Origin: Panagrolaimus kolymaensis
Taxonomy: Eukaryota > Nematoda > Chromadorea > Rhabditida > Panagrolaimidae
NCBI GenBank assembly: GCA_028622995.1
Contig: JAJQJQ010000051.1
Span: 124,001-188,000, forward strand
DNA length: 64,000 bases
Reading direction: 5' to 3'
This document shows, piece after piece, positions 52,882 through 64,000 of this stretch; position 1 is the stretch's first letter; every line of letters begins with the position of its first letter. The notes beneath the pieces were generated by a model. The model saw nothing but the letters and a program-made list of their open reading frames with translations, had not been told where the DNA came from and made no database searches. Both the position numbers and the translations under genes were made by a program.

Positions 52882-54538
52882 TTAAATATGTAATTGAGCA
52901 ATAATAAAGTTTTGAGACCTGAGTAAAATGAAGAGAAAGGGTAATGAAAAAGCTTTGATGTGGTGGAAAAAGGTGTTGGAAGGTTGTATTGCTGATGATG
53001 AAACTGGAAAGTACTCTGCCATATAATCTGTATCTTGCATGATTGAAGGTAATATTGTTGTGATTGGAGTTGGTGGATCGGTTGGACATCCTCGTGGCTC
53101 ATAATAAATAATGGCTTTAAAAGCTTCTTCTCGACCACAAAAATTTTCTTTGAGTATTGAGCGATCCTGAAAAACAGGGATATCTTTAGAAGAAAACTGA
53201 AGGATAAAATCAAGTTTAACAATGCAAATCGAAGCAGTTTACTAATCAAAACTCACTGAATGATGTCGAATCCATTTCAACGCGCAACCACAAAATACAG
53301 TATTATCAGTAAAAATAAATCTTTGAGCATCATGTAAAACACATTCAGGAGTTTTTAAAGTATTACTAATAGTATTTTGAGTTATAATAACCGTACCCAA
53401 ATTTTCTGTTGATGCAAAAGCTCTTGGTTCGATTTCGTTTATTTTATTGGTTTGAATTTGTAAATTTCCTATCGTCGAACTTCCCGCGAATGTATCTTCT
53501 GATATTTTACCTATTTGATTATTTTGGATTAAAATCTAAAAAAAATCCAAAAACAAATAATTGGAGAGATACAAATATGCCAAACCCAAACTAAAACTTA
53601 CATGATTAACATGACTTAAACCATCAAAAGTTTTCTTTAAAAAATTTAATTTAGAATTAGATATGTGAAAATTATGTACTCGAGTGGTATTTGAAAATGA
53701 TTCAGCATCAATTTGGCATGCGCCTTGAATGGAAAGAAAATCAAGGATTGAAATGGAACTCAATGAATGTTTAGAAAATGTTATGCATTCATCCTCGATT
53801 GAAAGTTCGCGAAGATTATTTACATTTCTAAAAAAAATTTACGGTTTGCTAATCCCGTGAGTAAATAAACTTACTTAAAAGCATAACCATGAATAATTTG
53901 TAATTTATTATTTTTAATATAAATTTTAAGAGAATTTTCATTTCCTATTCCAGAAAAAGTGGCTTTATAAATTTGACTTAATTTTGGATTTTTTGAAAGT
54001 GATAAAATTCTGAAACTTTCAAACTTAATTTTTATTTTTATTTTTCTTTCTAAAGATTGTTACCGTAATTTATTAAGGCCTTTAAAAGCATATTTATCTA
54101 TTACATCCAATTGAAAGCTATCTTCTATTCGAAGTTCTTCAAGTTTACGAAATTTTCGAAATGAATTTTTATGTAAAGTTGTAAGGGAAGTATTTCGCAA
54201 AGTTATTTTATGATAATGAGTTGGCCAATATGAAGGCACTTTGGTTAATTCTATGTTATTACAAAATAACTAAAAAACGTAGGAAAATTATTTTCTGCCT
54301 AAAATTTTTTTTCGATTTTTCGATTACTTACTGTGTCACTTTCTTCACATAAACATCCATCTGGACATTGTTGGTGATGACCTTCACCTCCTCCTCCTCC
54401 TGCATCGTCTGCTTCTTGTTCATCCGAAGTTTCAAATGAATAAGAAAATTTACAACAAAAACAAAATATTATTAAAATTATTATTAACATCGACGAAGAA
54501 GGCGGCTTCCATTTGCAGCCATAATTATTTTTAAACAT
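52882..54538 (-). CDS. Secreted or membrane-anchored leucine-rich-repeat protein
   Basis: Exons 54332-54538, 54064-54269, 53875-54009, 53602-53827, 53257-53535, 52882-53166 give 445 residues. Seen: a signal or anchor hydrophobic segment (residues about 17-34), an acidic/Gly-rich stretch, an LRRNT-like cysteine cluster CPDGCLCEES...LFC from residue 58, about eight irregular LRRs (NTSLTTLHKNSFRKFRKLEEL, NNQIGKISEDTFAG), and an LRRCT-like end CGCALKWIRHH...NFCGREEA...PRGC. The C terminus has a hydrophobic stretch (FSLPFLFILL) after a Ser/Pro region, compatible with GPI attachment or a membrane anchor. Extracellular adhesion or receptor role is inferred from architecture; no ortholog recognised. 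Convergent with LIPT1, stops 156 bp apart. Confidence 0.82.
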
Positions 54539-57500
54539 TTTTGAAAATAAAAATTTAAATAATAATTTTTTTGAAATAATAATAAAAGCATTTGGCAGTG
54601 AAAAAATGATTTTCTTAAATTTAAAAAGTTAAGGATGACTTTCTGAAAAAAAGAAGTAAAAAGTTAATTAAAAAACAACGGAAGAAAAAAAGTCAGATTT
54701 TATAAAAAAAGTTAAGGATAAGTATGGCTGCAAAAAAAAATAGATCGAAAAATGGAAACGAACGAGTGAACGACAAAGACAAGAAAAACATCGGACAAGT
54801 GGTCAATATTTAATTGAAAAATGGATGAAGCACCAAATAAAAAAAAAAGTGAGAAATAATGGTCACTTATAAAAAAGGGAAAAAGAAAAAATGTTGGATT
54901 GGATTGGATTGGTGTTGATAGAAATAATATGGATGATGACATGGGATTAATCAGTCATCTAAGGTTTCACTCGCTTGCTTTTTTGATAGATTTAAAAGAT
55001 TGAAAAATAATGGAAGGCGGCAAAAATGGATTATAATTCAATAAAAAAGAAGTGAGAATGTGAAAAGTTTTAAAAGTGCCAAAATTTGCATAAAAATCAC
55101 AAAATTTTTATTTTTTTCCCTAAAGTCTCAAGGCAAAAAAATTTTCAAAAAGATAGTCCAAGATGATTTTTACCAGTAAATAACTAAGATAGCCTCATTT
55201 TAAAAATTTACACCTAAACATTCAAATCAAAAAAAAAGTCGAACAACTAAATCCGCGAAAAAAAGCAACAAAAAACATAATTCTTTATATTTTTAATTGA
55301 CAGAAGCTTCACAAAAAATTGACATGTTTTTTGTCAAAAATAAAAAAACAATGTCATTTATTATATTTGTTATAAACTATTGTCTTTTGTCAAGCAACAT
55401 CTTCTTCAACAACATCAAACAACAAAAAACACAAAGAAAAAAAACTTAAATTGCATCAAAAAAAATGTTTTTGTTGCTACTTATTTTTTTTTTACACGGG
55501 CTCAGAAAATTGAAATTTGACAATTGTCACAAATAAAAAAAGAACTTTTTTTTTCCGCCGTCGTTGCTTTTCGTTTTTGCGAAAAGTGAAAAAGAAGATA
55601 AAAATCTTTCTTTTTTCTTTCTAATGTGGCGGTGGCCACCTTGCTGCTTGCTTTGAGGATATGAGAGGCAGATCAAAGAGGCATATATATTCGTTCATTC
55701 ATTTTTGCTTTTGGCTGCTGCTGTTAAAAAGGCAATAATAATTTTTGAAATTTGATTCTCTTCTTCGCCATTTTTTTTCTTTTACAGCTGTTGTTGTTCC
55801 ACCTTATGGTAATAATAATAAAATTTAAAAAATGAGACATTGTGGAAAAAAAGTGAGTGAAAAATATTTAGAAGTAATAATAATAATTTCTTACGATTTA
55901 CTAATTTTTTTTAAACAAAAAAAGTAAATTAAATTTGACTAAAAAAATTCAGTTATCTGCATTGAAGCAAATATTTTTTCCGAGCGAGCTTTGCAGGTTT
56001 TCTTTGAGAACAAAGGAAAGACGCAAAAAAATGAAATTTTATATCCCAGCAAAAAATAAATATTTTTTTGGGCATGTTTTTGTTTATGTTTATTGGATGA
56101 GATTCAGATTACAAGATTCCACCTTTCTTCAGCAAAAAAAAAAAGCTTGTTACAAGGAATATCGCCAAGAAATGTTTATTGCAAGCAATTAGGTTATAAA
56201 AGTTAGAAACTTGAATAAAGAAAAAATATTTAAGAGTTTGAATTTTTTTCTAAAAGTTACGCGGCAGAAAAATATTTTTATTCACAACAAAGGGTCGAAG
56301 AGCTGTATCAGTAACAAACAACAAATGTAACAATTTTTTGCTGCTTTCAAAATTCTTCAAAATCAAACAAAATTCCTTTCTGTAGCATAAAATGGTAGTA
56401 CATATAATTTTACAATCTAACAAACATACATATGTATATAAATTTCAGCCTCAAACGCGATTTAAAAAAAGCCATATTTTATCTTTAAAAAAATAAAATA
56501 TGTTAAGCAAGCGACGACAATAATTGACTTTTTTTTATGACATTTTAAAAACATTGAAAGCGAAGAAAGAAAAATGGCAAAAAAAGAATTAGTTTTTTAC
56601 ATACCCAAAAGGGACTCTCTTTCTCGTTCTTAATATTTTTTTACTTTCTTTCTTTTTTCTTAACTTTTTTTTATTTTTCACAAGATTAACACCCTTCAAT
56701 TTCTTTTCTTTTCCTCCCTTTTTTTGGGATGGCAACAAGCACTAAAATAAATCCACCATCCACTTACTTTTCATCATCATTCTCAACAATTCTCATCGAC
56801 TTGACTAAAATCGAATCGAGGCAATATGGAATGGAAAAGTAAGCAGACGACAACTAACAACTAACACCTCAGGGCTGAAAACAAATAAGTCCATCATTTT
56901 ATTTTTTTGGCTTCTTCTTTCTTATATTATTCCTTATTTAGTTAGTTGTTTGTGGGTTTTTAAAAATCTCAACAACAACAACAACAAAAAATTCCGTTCC
57001 TTCCATCTTTTTAGGGCTTCGAAAAAAAAGAGAGTGAAGAATGTATGTATGAGTTTTTGCCGTCGTCGTTGGTGGTTAAAAAAAGTGAAAATCTCCTCCT
57101 GCTGTGTGAATAAAAAGAAAATAAAGATTATTTATAAATTGAAAATTGAAAAGTAATAACTTTTTTTCTTCTCTTCATCTTTAAATTTGATGATGATGAA
57201 AAAAGTCAATGGAGCGAGAGAAAATAAATAAGTAAGAAAAGCGGCGGAGATAAAGAAGTAAAGTAATATGCAGCAAATAACATGGAAATTTTTTTTTGTA
57301 TTACATCGAGTTTTACAAGGAAAAAATTATTAAAAAAAAGGGGCACAAAACAAGATGATTTCCAAAATAGCAAAAAGCAACTTCCAAAAAAGTATTTGCA
57401 AAATCAAACAAAAATAAAATAAATGTTGCCTAGACTTCACATTCATAAGCTTCTGCTGCCGGAGCCGCTGTTCATTCAAATTCATTTTTTTTGTTTGCTA

Positions 57501-58268
57501 AACAAAAAAGAGTTTGAAAACTTCAAAAAAAAAAAACACATGAATAAATAATAACTTTAAAAAAAAAGAATTCATAGCTTTTTGGTGTCTCTTTTCGTAA
57601 AAAAAACATATGTACATTGCCTTTAATAATATTATTTCATTTCTCAAAGGCACCTGCATCGACACAACAAAAAAAAAGAGAAGGCTTACATATAAAACAG
57701 CAGAAGCAGTAAATAAAATTAACCTAATTTAGCTAAAAAAAGCAAATTTTTTCTTTCTTTGTTCATTCATTTTTTATATACACTTACTTCTCTGTGTTTT
57801 TTCTTCTTCTAAAAAAAGCTAAACATCTTTTTTGAAAGTTAGATGAGTCTCTCGGATGTTTGAAAAAAGCAAAGAAAAAAATGATAAGTCAAGTTTCACT
57901 TCTAAAAACGTTTGATGAATGATAAACTGCAATTTGTAATAATAATTTGTGACACGATACATGTTAGTAGCCTCTCTTCAAACATGATAAGAAAAACGGT
58001 TTTAAAATTCAATCATAAATCACAAAAAACAAAAAAGCTATAATGGAAGATAAAAGTGTGCTGACATTAACCATTTTCATATCGCTGTTTAACACATATC
58101 ATCTTGAAAAAAACGTGAGAGGTACATATTTGTATTAGCTCCACATACACAAACAAATCATTGCTTGTAACACATTTATACTAAATAACATTATTATACG
58201 ATACAAATACAAAGTTTAACAACAACAACAAAAAAGACAAAAGAAAGTACAATAATAATAATAAGCTT
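54539..58268. other. Long intergenic AT-rich region
   Basis: 3.7 kb of A/T tracts upstream of the LRR gene and downstream of TRAPPC2 copy 2. No gene, RNA or well-defined repeat recognised. Confidence 0.6.
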
Positions 58269-58819
58269 TTAAACATCTAATACTGAATCAATCTTCAAAT
58301 ATTTTTGGCCATAGTATAATGCTTTTTGTTCGAAATCAGTTGATTTGATTGGAGTATCAAGTTCGTAAAATGGATTCATGGAATATTTGATATACGCTTC
58401 ATACATTTCATGGAAGAATTGTTTGATTTGTTCATCAGCTCGTACAGTATGTAGAATAATAAATCTCATTGTGCTCGCTGTAACAAAAGCTGACACCCAC
58501 CATTCATCACATTTGTTGATTGCCTAAAACGAAAAGCAAGTTACAGAATATCGGAAAGACATAAATTTCTTGGAGCATGGATGACCAAGAGACAAAAATG
58601 TGTAAAACTAAGGAGCATACATACCTTGAAATACATTTGTTGACTTCGTTTGATACGTTCATCCACAATATCCAAAGCAGAATGAACAATAAATTTCTTT
58701 ACAGGTCGATCATCTTTTTCTCGTGTTTTATTTGAATCAATAACAGGAAATTCGAATTCATATATCAGCTGATCATCATGTCCAATAATAACAAAATAAA
58801 ATTTCTTAGGTACATACAT
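58269..58819 (-). CDS. TRAPPC2/sedlin paralog (diverged copy 2)
   Basis: Exons 58625-58819 and 58269-58523 give 149 residues. It aligns along its whole length with the copy at 26232-27041: FYFVIIGHDDQ, HSALDIVDE, QMYFK at the same intron position, DEWWVSAFVTAS, YIKYSMNPFYE. Many otherwise conserved positions differ (the HLNQFIAHAAL block reads PVKKFIVHSAL; DKFNEWW reads NKCDEWW) and the C terminus is about ten residues longer. The intron is 101 bp instead of 394. The frame is intact, so it may be functional but is fast evolving. A TTTTCAG site lies 37 nt before the ATG. Head to head with RPN2C copy 2. Confidence 0.9.
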
Positions 58820-59468
58820 TTCAAGAGTAACAATGATGAAGAAAGTTGATGCTGAAAAGACAAAGGTTAGTAAGTGAAGAAGATGGTACAAAAAAGAAAA
58901 AATAGGCACAAATAAGCAAACACGAAAAAGGAATAAATTTTTAAATTAGAAAGATAATCATCTTTCAAAACACGCCATTAATGAAAGCCTTCCCAGTTTT
59001 GTTACAAAATCTACGACTAATTAGTATTTGATAATATTTGTAAGAATCAAAGATAAGATGAACGGCAAATATGTAAGTAGCATAAACAATAGCTTTCTAA
59101 AGAAGGTAAAGAACAAACAACAAATGGAGGATGAGCAGCGTAGCCTAAAAAAAGAAAAAAGCATTTTGGACATCATTTTTTTTTTAGTGGACATTCAGGA
59201 TAGTAAGCCAAAGCATCTAGAATCATCGATGAAATAAAAATTCTGAAGTTTCATTTTCTTCTTTTTTTATTGCTCCTTCTCCTCCAATGTTTTGCTCCTT
59301 TTTCCATTGTTTTTTCCATCCATAGAAAATGGTTGTAATTTAACCAACGCCCCAAAGCTTTATCTTTTAGTGATTTTAGTGTTCGTGTTTGTACTGTATT
59401 TTTCGTTTATAACTTTTGCCCGTGTTATCGTTATCGATTTTTCATCTTTTATATATTTCAGGTCTCAA
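58820..59468. promoter_or_regulatory. Bidirectional promoter region TRAPPC2/RPN2C, copy 2
   Basis: 649 bp between divergent start codons of the duplicated pair. Hardly any similarity to the 528-bp spacer of copy 1 is visible, in contrast with the nearly identical RPN2C genes. An ORF at 59028-59237 is probably noise. Confidence 0.5.
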
Positions 59469-59961
59469 ATGCATTTTCGTTTGGTTATTTTACTTTCAAC
59501 TTTGTTTGCAACTGTTGCATTTGCAGAAGAGCAACCTTCATCGTCAAAAGCTTCTCCTGTAAGAAAATCTCAAATAGTCAACTATGAACCTTTACCAGAA
59601 ATCAAACATCATTTTCGTGTACCTGAAAAGCTTCCTCCTCAATTAATTTCTGATGCATTCACCATTCTCTGTCTTGCTCCAATGGCTCTTCTTTTCATTG
59701 TTGTATATCTTTTCTTACTCCTCTTGTTTCTTTCTAATCAAACTATTTTAGTGGATTACAATTGGTCTAAACTTCGACAAATTTCAATTATCCTTATGGT
59801 CGCTTGGTTTTCATGCTGGTCTTTTTGCAATCTTTGGGCTTTACTTCGTTTTTTGGCTTCATTTGGATATGTTCAATACACTCAAGTATCTCGCGCTCCT
59901 TGGTATTCCAACGTTTATTTGTTGCAACAAAGTACTTCGTTCTCTTTATTTGTCTAGTTAG
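59469..59961 (+). CDS. Truncated ribophorin II paralog RPN2C, copy 2
   Basis: Exons 59469-59702 and 59752-59961 give 147 residues, nearly identical to copy 1 at 25214-25703. Signal peptide MHFRLVILLSTLFATVAFA, linker, PEIKHHFRVPEKLPPQ (one E-to-V change in a conserved motif), three membrane segments, ICCNKVLRSL (G-to-C in the conserved GNK). The 49-bp intron (59703-59751) is identical to that of copy 1. A TTTCAG site 7 nt before the ATG is also shared. Reading through the intron leaves the frame open, which gives a misleading longer ORF. AATAAA at 59989. Two changes at conserved residues may mean relaxed constraint. Confidence 0.88.
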
Positions 59962-60235
59962 TTAATTAATGTATGTTTGTAATAATGTAATAAAGTTAAT
60001 TGTATTTGTTAATAAAAAGGTTTTGGCAGAAGTACAGCTGCATCTTCTCTTATCACCACATATGTAATAAGAGGTTTAACTTTTGCAACTACGAAGAGAG
60101 ACTATGTACAGGTTTTTGAAATTATGTTAGATACACAAACAATGGAATCATCACTTTATTACATACAAAAATCATTAATTTGAAAAATCATCAACAAATC
60201 ATTCCATTAAATTTTATACATACGTTTTACAATAT

Positions 60236-60978
60236 TCAACCAATAGTTTTAATCTTATCCAATTCATTCTTTTCATCAACGGTTTTGATATCATAATTTT
60301 CTCGACTTTTGAGATCAGGATCTACTATGTCTTGCTGAAATAGTATGAATGGTTAATAATGGATCAATAAAACATAATTAATAAAGGCTATAGCCTCAAA
60401 AACATGGTAAGGTAAAGTTTGTTTTGAGAAAAGCAAAATGATGCTAATCTATCATTAACCATTCCAAAAGAAATCCATTCCCATTAACCCCATCTTTAAC
60501 TACACACATACTTTCTTCCATTAAAGGAATAGTGAGCATAATTACGCAACATAATAAACAGCATTCAAGTGGATAAGTAGCTACAACTCGTCAAACGCTA
60601 TACATAGGGTCATAAACAAAGGATTAACAGCGACTTACAGTTTCATCTTTCTTCCTTTTTATGGATTTTGATTGTTCATTTGGTTTCTTTTCTTTTTTAG
60701 ATTTAGGCACTCCATGACCACTTGATGCGACTGTACCCTTCTCATCTTTTCCACCAGTTTTCTTGTTTCGGTTTGGTTGATTTTCTGAAAAAGAGCTTTC
60801 TTGTTTAGTAAAAAAAAGTAATAACAAAACTTTTACAACTTTGAGAGTGCTCAAAATATATGAAAACAAAAAACTTACTCTTTTTGTTGCCACCACTTTT
60901 ACCACATAGAATCAACATAAACGAAATCATTGTTAAAGAAGCCAATAGTAAACCAATAAATGTTGAGTAATTTTCCAT
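60236..60978 (-). CDS. Small single-pass membrane protein, Lys-rich, unknown
   Basis: Exons 60879-60978, 60639-60784, 60236-60334 join in phase to 114 residues. Not recognised. Seen: a short N terminus, one hydrophobic segment (residues about 7-26, FIGLLLASLTMISFMLILC), then a very basic stretch rich in Lys, Asn, Gly and Ser (SKKEKKPNEQSKSIKRKKDE) and a charged acidic/basic tail (DPDLKSRENYDIKTVDEKNE). The layout suggests a type III or signal-anchored protein with a cytosolic basic tail. Supported by open frame and matching splice phases only. Confidence 0.6.
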
Positions 60979-61609
60979 TGTTCGTTGTTGTTGTTCGTCG
61001 TCGTCGTTGCTGGCTGGATTGTGGTTGATTGAATATTGTTGTTGTCGTCGATCGATTGAGAAAAAAAATGGCAAGCAAAAATGAAGAAATGATTTTGATT
61101 GTTCAAAAAAAATTCTTTCATTGCGCAAAAATGTTTGCATGTGAAAAAGTTTGGAAATTTGCATAAAACTTTGAGAATGAAAAAGTTTGAAAAAAAAAGT
61201 TTTACAAATAATTTTCTTTAGCGAACATGGAACTAAAAAAATGAAGAGGTTGCAAATAGGAGGAAGATACTGTAAGAGCCAACAGTAGTGACTTGGTTGC
61301 TTCAAATTTAGCTTTTTTTAAAGTTGTAAAGTTTTTAAAAACAAATATTTTTTTTCTCAGTAACTCAAAAATTTATTTATAACTCCAAAAAGAATACATA
61401 TAAAATAATTATAATTTACATTAGCAACAATAGTAACATCAACAAAAACAAAGTCGTCACCCGCAAAAGAAAAAAAATAACTTTTTCTAATAACATTTTT
61501 TTTATCAAACAGAAAAATAAATAAATGGCATTTTTAACCCGTTTTTTGTTTTGTTTCATTTTGTTTTTTATTTTCATGCCAAATATTTATTATTTATTTT
61601 TGTTGTTGA
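60979..61609. other. Intergenic region
   Basis: 631 bp, AT-rich; promoter of the small membrane-protein gene and 3' UTR of the SEFIR receptor gene. Nothing else seen. Confidence 0.5.
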
Positions 61610-64000
61610 TTACATTGAATGAATTCCACTGTCAGTATTAGTTGATTCAAGGTCATCAATTTTTGTTGTTTCTTTAGTTTGTATATCCGTGGCAGATTCA
61701 AGATTTTCCGTTTCTGTTTGATTTTGGTTTTGTGGAATAATTGTTTTGGGAATCGGGTCTTCGTTAATATTAGTTATAACAACATTTTCAAGAAGTTCAT
61801 GAGGTAGATTTTTTGTTTCATTATCATCGTCATTAATATTTTTGGGAGATAAAGATTCATTTAAATGATTAATGGAATTTGGATCATTGGGTAAACGCAA
61901 AGCTTGAAAAAAATATGGCAAATCTCGAGGTAGAGTATATATTGTTTCGGTTATCACTGATTTCATTGAAGTTGTTGTTGTTGTTGGATCATCAATAAAA
62001 TTTGCATGGAGCTAAAAATTATAAATATAAATATGAATTTTGTGTTTAATTGTTTTGCAACGAAAATTTTTTATCACCACTGCCTAATTTTTTTAATGGC
62101 CTATTTTACGTGGCATTAATCCATTGGAAAAAAAGACATACAATTTTGCTATCATTTAATTTCAGCAATGAAAAAGCAATAATAAAAGCATTATCATAAA
62201 AATCCATTGAAGCCATTTGCCGATTTATTTTTCCTTCATTTATTAATTGTTGAGTTTTATCACAATGGAATAAAATAATCTAAAAAACCATTATTTATTT
62301 TTTTTTCGATAACTAAAAAAATGTGATTTAAAAATATTACTTTATCTGAATCTGAAATAGCTTTATGAACATAATAAAATGCATTTTCTTCAAGTACCAC
62401 AGAATCAAAAGGAAAATAATAAACTTTTATTCCTTTGGATTGAAGAAGTTTTGCAAGTTCATTTACATATTCCGTTTTAGAGGAATTCGGATTAAGGATG
62501 AAAACTTTTTGAACTGAAAATTTTTTGGAAAATTAAAAATACGCGTTTATAAAGTTGCTTAATTTCAGGAGCGGAAATATATATAATTTTCTTGGTTAGA
62601 ATCCCAGAAATTAATTTTTATCTTTGATTTTTTGGCTCTCGAGACAAAATCTATTTTATTAATTAGAGTTTCCAAAATTGTGATGTCCGAATCGAAAATT
62701 TTATTTTTTTCGTTTTGACAATCCCCGAAATATAGTTTCTTGTTAATTTTTTTTACTGTAGGACCAAAAAATTTTTTTTATTTAAATTTTATTAAATTTT
62801 TACCTGGTGGATTTTTGATGAGTGGAGTCAAACTATCACCAGAACCAGAATTTTTTAATAAAAGGGTTTTTTGCCATTTAGATGATCGTCTCACAGTTCG
62901 ATATAAACAAATTAATAAAAATGCAATAATTAAAATTGCAGCAATAATCGAAAAAATGAGAAAAACCATAACCAATGGTTTAATTTTAGCTGTTTCTTTT
63001 TTAACTTTTTTCCCTCTTTGTTCTGCAAGATATCTCTCTTCCAAAACTTTTCCATATAAATTTTTCCCCGTATTTTCCAGGGAAAAATAAGAGCTCGCAG
63101 AAAGGACGCAATCACATGAACTTGAAATTCTACATAAACATGTTTCACCATTTTCACGATATTCGAAAGGTTTAACCTAAAAAATTTATTTTAAAAATTG
63201 AGCCATAATTATTTATTTTTTGAGGATCAAGTTGGACAACAAAGAAAAAAAGAAGCTTACTTGAACGCTATAATTTTTTTCTGGTTTTAAACCATCCACT
63301 TTTAAAACTCCCATCCAATTTGAACCATTTTTATATAAATCTTTTTCATGAACCACAAAGGTTTGAACCACGAAGGTATTATTTTCGGTTACTTTAATTT
63401 CATATCGATCAAAACAAAACCATTTAGGCGCAGCATAAAATTTAATTTCAATATATTTTTTTATTGAATATACAACCACATATTGGCTTGATACCCAACG
63501 AGCAGCAATTTTACGAGATTTTTCAACTAAAAATAAATTTATTTAAATATAAAAAATTGGGTGTTTGCAAATTTGAAATACGCTTACTATGTTCACTATC
63601 ACAAGTAACTTTTCTGGTTTCAGCGGCATCTAAATCTTAAAAAACGAAATTTTAAAGGTAGGCGATTTGTGCAAAAAAAGTAAGTGATGGACTCACGAAT
63701 GGTTGGAATATTCAAAGTGTGACTGGAAATCAAAATTTTTGATTCGTTATTGATTCGATGAATTAACTAAAAAAATAGATATTTGGTGATAGCTTTTATG
63801 GGTGCTAAAAAGCTTACGGAAAGTTCATAATCTCTTCCAATTTTTAGTCGCTTTTCAATAAAGGCATTGAATTCAGTCTGAAAATTAAAATAAAATTTAA
63901 TATTTGTTACTACTTTAATGCCTCAAAAATGAAAAAACTAATATAAAATTTTTTTGCTACTTGGAATCTCGACATTAAAACTTTCAAAATTCATTTTACC
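61610..64000 (-). CDS. IL-17 receptor-like protein with SEFIR domain (5' partial)
   Basis: Exons 63818-63877, 63697-63766, 63588-63635, 63261-63526, 62804-63176, 62341-62513, 62142-62279, 61610-62011 keep phase (about 509 residues); the 5' end lies right of the window, with a donor GT at 63998-63999. Seen: a cysteine-containing ectodomain with N-glycosylation sites (NNT, NGS) and a CLCRISSSCDC cluster, one membrane segment (VMVFLIFSIIAAILIIAFLLICL), a basic stop-transfer, then a cytosolic SEFIR-like domain: KVFILNPNSSKTEYVNELAK, GIKVYYFPFDS, SDSDKVIILFHCDK, and TLPRDLPYFFQALRLP. The tail is acidic and Asn-rich. This architecture matches IL-17 receptors such as the nematode ILCR proteins, which act in neuro-immune signalling. 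Subtype (ILCR-1 or ILCR-2) not decided. Confidence 0.78.

Noticed and set aside
59292..59957. 221-residue ORF running through the RPN2C intron
   Set aside because: Splicing the 49-bp GT-AG intron restores the RPN2 family C terminus (WITIGLNFDK..., FWLHLDMF), so the unspliced reading is an artefact; the same holds for 25218-25703.

Overview
The window is 64 kb of strongly AT-rich animal DNA, almost certainly from a nematode. The evidence is many short GT-AG introns with TTTTAG or TTTCAG acceptors, acceptor-like sites 2-40 nt upstream of start codons (expected for spliced-leader trans-splicing), and proteins that look like nematode pag-3, htz-1, hex-1 and usp-14 products. I cannot name the species. 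Exon boundaries were placed by hand from splice signals and reading phase; every multi-exon model listed keeps frame throughout. I saw no tRNA or rRNA gene and no CRISPR array.

Layout. 1-1810 (+): 3' part of a Cys-loop anion-channel subunit. 2554-3732 (+): a divergent HMG-box, UBF-like protein. 8838-15555 (+): a Gfi-1/PAG-3/Senseless five-finger transcription factor with a 4-kb first intron, flanked by long empty AT-rich DNA. 19163-25703 (-): MRTO4 ribosome-assembly factor, mitochondrial malonyl-CoA synthetase (ACSF3 type), a short ribophorin II (RPN2/Swp1-like) and a truncated RPN2 paralog. 26232-27041 (+): TRAPPC2/sedlin. 27628-29100 (+): two tandem PMP3/UPF0057 proteolipid genes. 29840-32043 (+): ER mannosidase I (MAN1B1). 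32438-41123 (-): two related secreted proteins of unknown function; histone H2A.Z lies on the opposite strand inside a large intron of one, and a nested foldback transposon lies inside an intron of the other. 42730-46280 (+): FAM136A and beta-hexosaminidase. 46568-48232 (-): USP14. 49158-49885: a second large inverted-repeat element. 51570-52725 (+): lipoyltransferase LIPT1 with an unresolved 5' end. 52882-54538 (-): a secreted LRR protein. 58269-59961: diverged TRAPPC2 (-) and RPN2C (+) copies. 60236-60978 (-): a small lysine-rich membrane protein. 61610-64000 (-): a SEFIR-domain IL-17-receptor-like protein running off the right edge.

Three structures stand out. First, the divergent gene pair RPN2C/TRAPPC2 at 25.2-27.0 kb is duplicated in inverted orientation at 58.3-60.0 kb. 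The RPN2C copies are nearly identical, including an identical 49-bp intron, while the TRAPPC2 copies have diverged strongly, which suggests local gene conversion. Second, an 846-bp foldback element (39591-40436) has a perfect 10-bp target duplication and carries a nested 171-bp palindromic MITE with a TA duplication; the other arm of the element preserves the empty site. Third, a 728-bp element has perfect 195-bp inverted arms.

Several genes act in the secretory pathway (RPN2, MAN1B1, TRAPPC2, hexosaminidase), but spacing and strand give no clear evidence of operons.
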